From: Paracoccus aeridis
GTDB lineage: Bacteria; Pseudomonadota; Alphaproteobacteria; Rhodobacterales; Rhodobacteraceae
NCBI RefSeq assembly: GCF_004923205.2
Contig: NZ_SELD02000056.1
Location: 1-64,000, forward strand
Length of the DNA stretch: 64,000 nt
Direction: 5' to 3'
The translations under genes and the position numbers were made by a program. Within the stretch, counting starts at the first letter, position 1. Each line of letters opens with the position of its first letter. Positions 63,472 through 64,000 of the stretch are shown piece after piece. Below the pieces are notes generated by a model, which worked only from the letters and a program-made list of their open reading frames with translations, did no database searches and had not been told where the DNA came from.

Positions 63472-63518
63472 GCCCGACGGGGCCGAGTTGTCCGCGACCT
63501 TGTAAAACGGAACTTCCG

Positions 63519-64000
63519 ATGCGCCATCTTCTGCCCGCCATCCTGGCGATGGGCTCTGTCGTCGTTGCCTCGAACGTGCTCGTGCAGTTCAGGCTGGGCG
63601 AATTCCTGACCTGGGGGGCGCTGACCTACCCCTTCGCCTTCCTCGTCACCGACATCACCAACCGCGTCAACGGGGCCGCCGCCGCCCGCAGGGTCGTGCT
63701 GGCGGGCTTCGCCGTGGGCCTGGCCTGCTCGCTGATCGCCGCCGGGCTCGGCACGACCACGGTGCGGATCGCCGTTGCCTCGGGCGCCGCGTTCCTGTGC
63801 GCGCAGATGGTGGACGTGGCGATCTTCGAGCGGCTGCGCCACCGCGGCTGGTGGCAGGCGCCGTTCCTGTCATCGCTGGTCGGATCGGCGCTGGACACGG
63901 TCATGTTCTTCGGCATCGCCTTCGCGGCGTTCCTGCCCGTGGACATGAACACCGGCTGGGCGAACGAGGCGGTGCCGCTGCTTGGGGCCGGCCCGCTGGC
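63519..64000 (+). CDS. Queuosine precursor transporter (VUT family), 3' end cut by window
   Basis: The first 160 codons are present and open to the end of the window. The protein starts MRHLLPAILAMGSVVVASNVLVQF, with helices separated by short loops and the VUT-family stretches TYPFAFLVTDITNRVNG, AFLCAQMVDVAIFERLRHR and SALDTVMFFGIAFAAF. This family (YhhQ/QueT-like) imports preQ0/preQ1 or queuine for tRNA modification. ATG 63519 has only a weak ribosome site (GGAAC). Confidence 0.88.
   Translation, partial: MRHLLPAILAMGSVVVASNVLVQFRLGEFLTWGALTYPFAFLVTDITNRVNGAAAARRVVLAGFAVGLACSLIAAGLGTTTVRIAVASGAAFLCAQMVDVAIFERLRHRGWWQAPFLSSLVGSALDTVMFFGIAFAAFLPVDMNTGWANEAVPLLGAGPL

Noticed and set aside
63361..63518. 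preQ1 riboswitch before the queuosine-precursor transporter
   Set aside because: No C-rich loop with an A-rich tail pairing as in preQ1-I, nor a preQ1-II layout; only a GC hairpin is seen.
1..64000. tRNA, rRNA or insertion sequences
   Set aside because: I read for cloverleaf ends, rRNA words and transposase motifs and saw none; a dedicated search could still find a short one in the first 200 bases.

Overview
The window is high-GC, densely packed alphaproteobacterial chromosome, most likely from a Rhodobacterales (Paracoccaceae/Roseobacteraceae-type) bacterium. The family content supports this: AddAB instead of RecBCD, a TsaE-AmgK fusion beside MurU, purH-lspA-DUF3035 in a row, a puuE-OHCU fusion with PuuD-type urate oxidase, and two complete TRAP transporters. 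I found no rRNA, tRNA, CRISPR array or intact mobile element. The strand changes often, and genes on one strand are usually joined by 1-8 base overlaps.

Layout. (1) 1-580: AT-richer leader with a candidate operator. (2) 581-5012: TRAP transporter with a small cupin gene inside the operon and a carbamoylase-type M20 hydrolase. (3) 4944-8897: LysR regulator divergent from a second TRAP transporter. (4) 9080-12320: marR-emrA-emrB efflux operon. (5) 12512-20497: histidine utilisation (hutC, hutF, then hutI-hutH-hutG-hutU-hutD), using the HutF/HutG route from formiminoglutamate to glutamate and formate. It is followed by a four-gene polar amino acid ABC importer (20631-23620), a candidate histidine uptake system. 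(6) 23652-27778: two small membrane proteins, hslVU with a decayed acetyltransferase gene between them, an unassigned glycan-type protein, and trxA. (7) 27840-36387: tsaE/amgK fusion - murU - addB - addA, one overlapping minus-strand operon. (8) 36432-41281: homogentisate catabolism (iclR; hmgA-fahA-maiA-marR). (9) 41371-43265: CHAD protein and alpha/beta hydrolase. (10) 43394-60000: a large purine catabolism island. (11) 60432-64000: purH, lspA, a DUF3035 lipoprotein and the start of a queuosine-precursor transporter.

How the purine genes fit together. Two NCS2 permeases bring in purines. GuaD makes xanthine from guanine, and XdhAB (with XdhC for cofactor insertion) makes urate. An 8-oxoguanine deaminase feeds 8-oxoguanine to urate as well. 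PuuD oxidises urate, UraH hydrolyses HIU, and the C-terminal half of the PuuE fusion decarboxylates OHCU to allantoin. Its N-terminal half opens allantoin to allantoate. Ureidoglycine aminohydrolase and AllA finish to glyoxylate and urea. The allantoate-to-ureidoglycine step has no dedicated gene in the island; the only in-window candidate is the M20 hydrolase at 3696-5012.

Points most worth following: the missing allantoate step, the remnant GNAT gene between hslV and hslU, a 27/29-base inverted repeat at 46344-46408, consecutive TTG starts in hutH and hutG, several clean palindromes in divergent promoters, short tandem repeats in protein tails or linkers (emrA, addA, addB, xdhA, lspA), and two stem-loop repeats just before purH. 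I saw no clearly new multi-gene system; most genes belong to known families.
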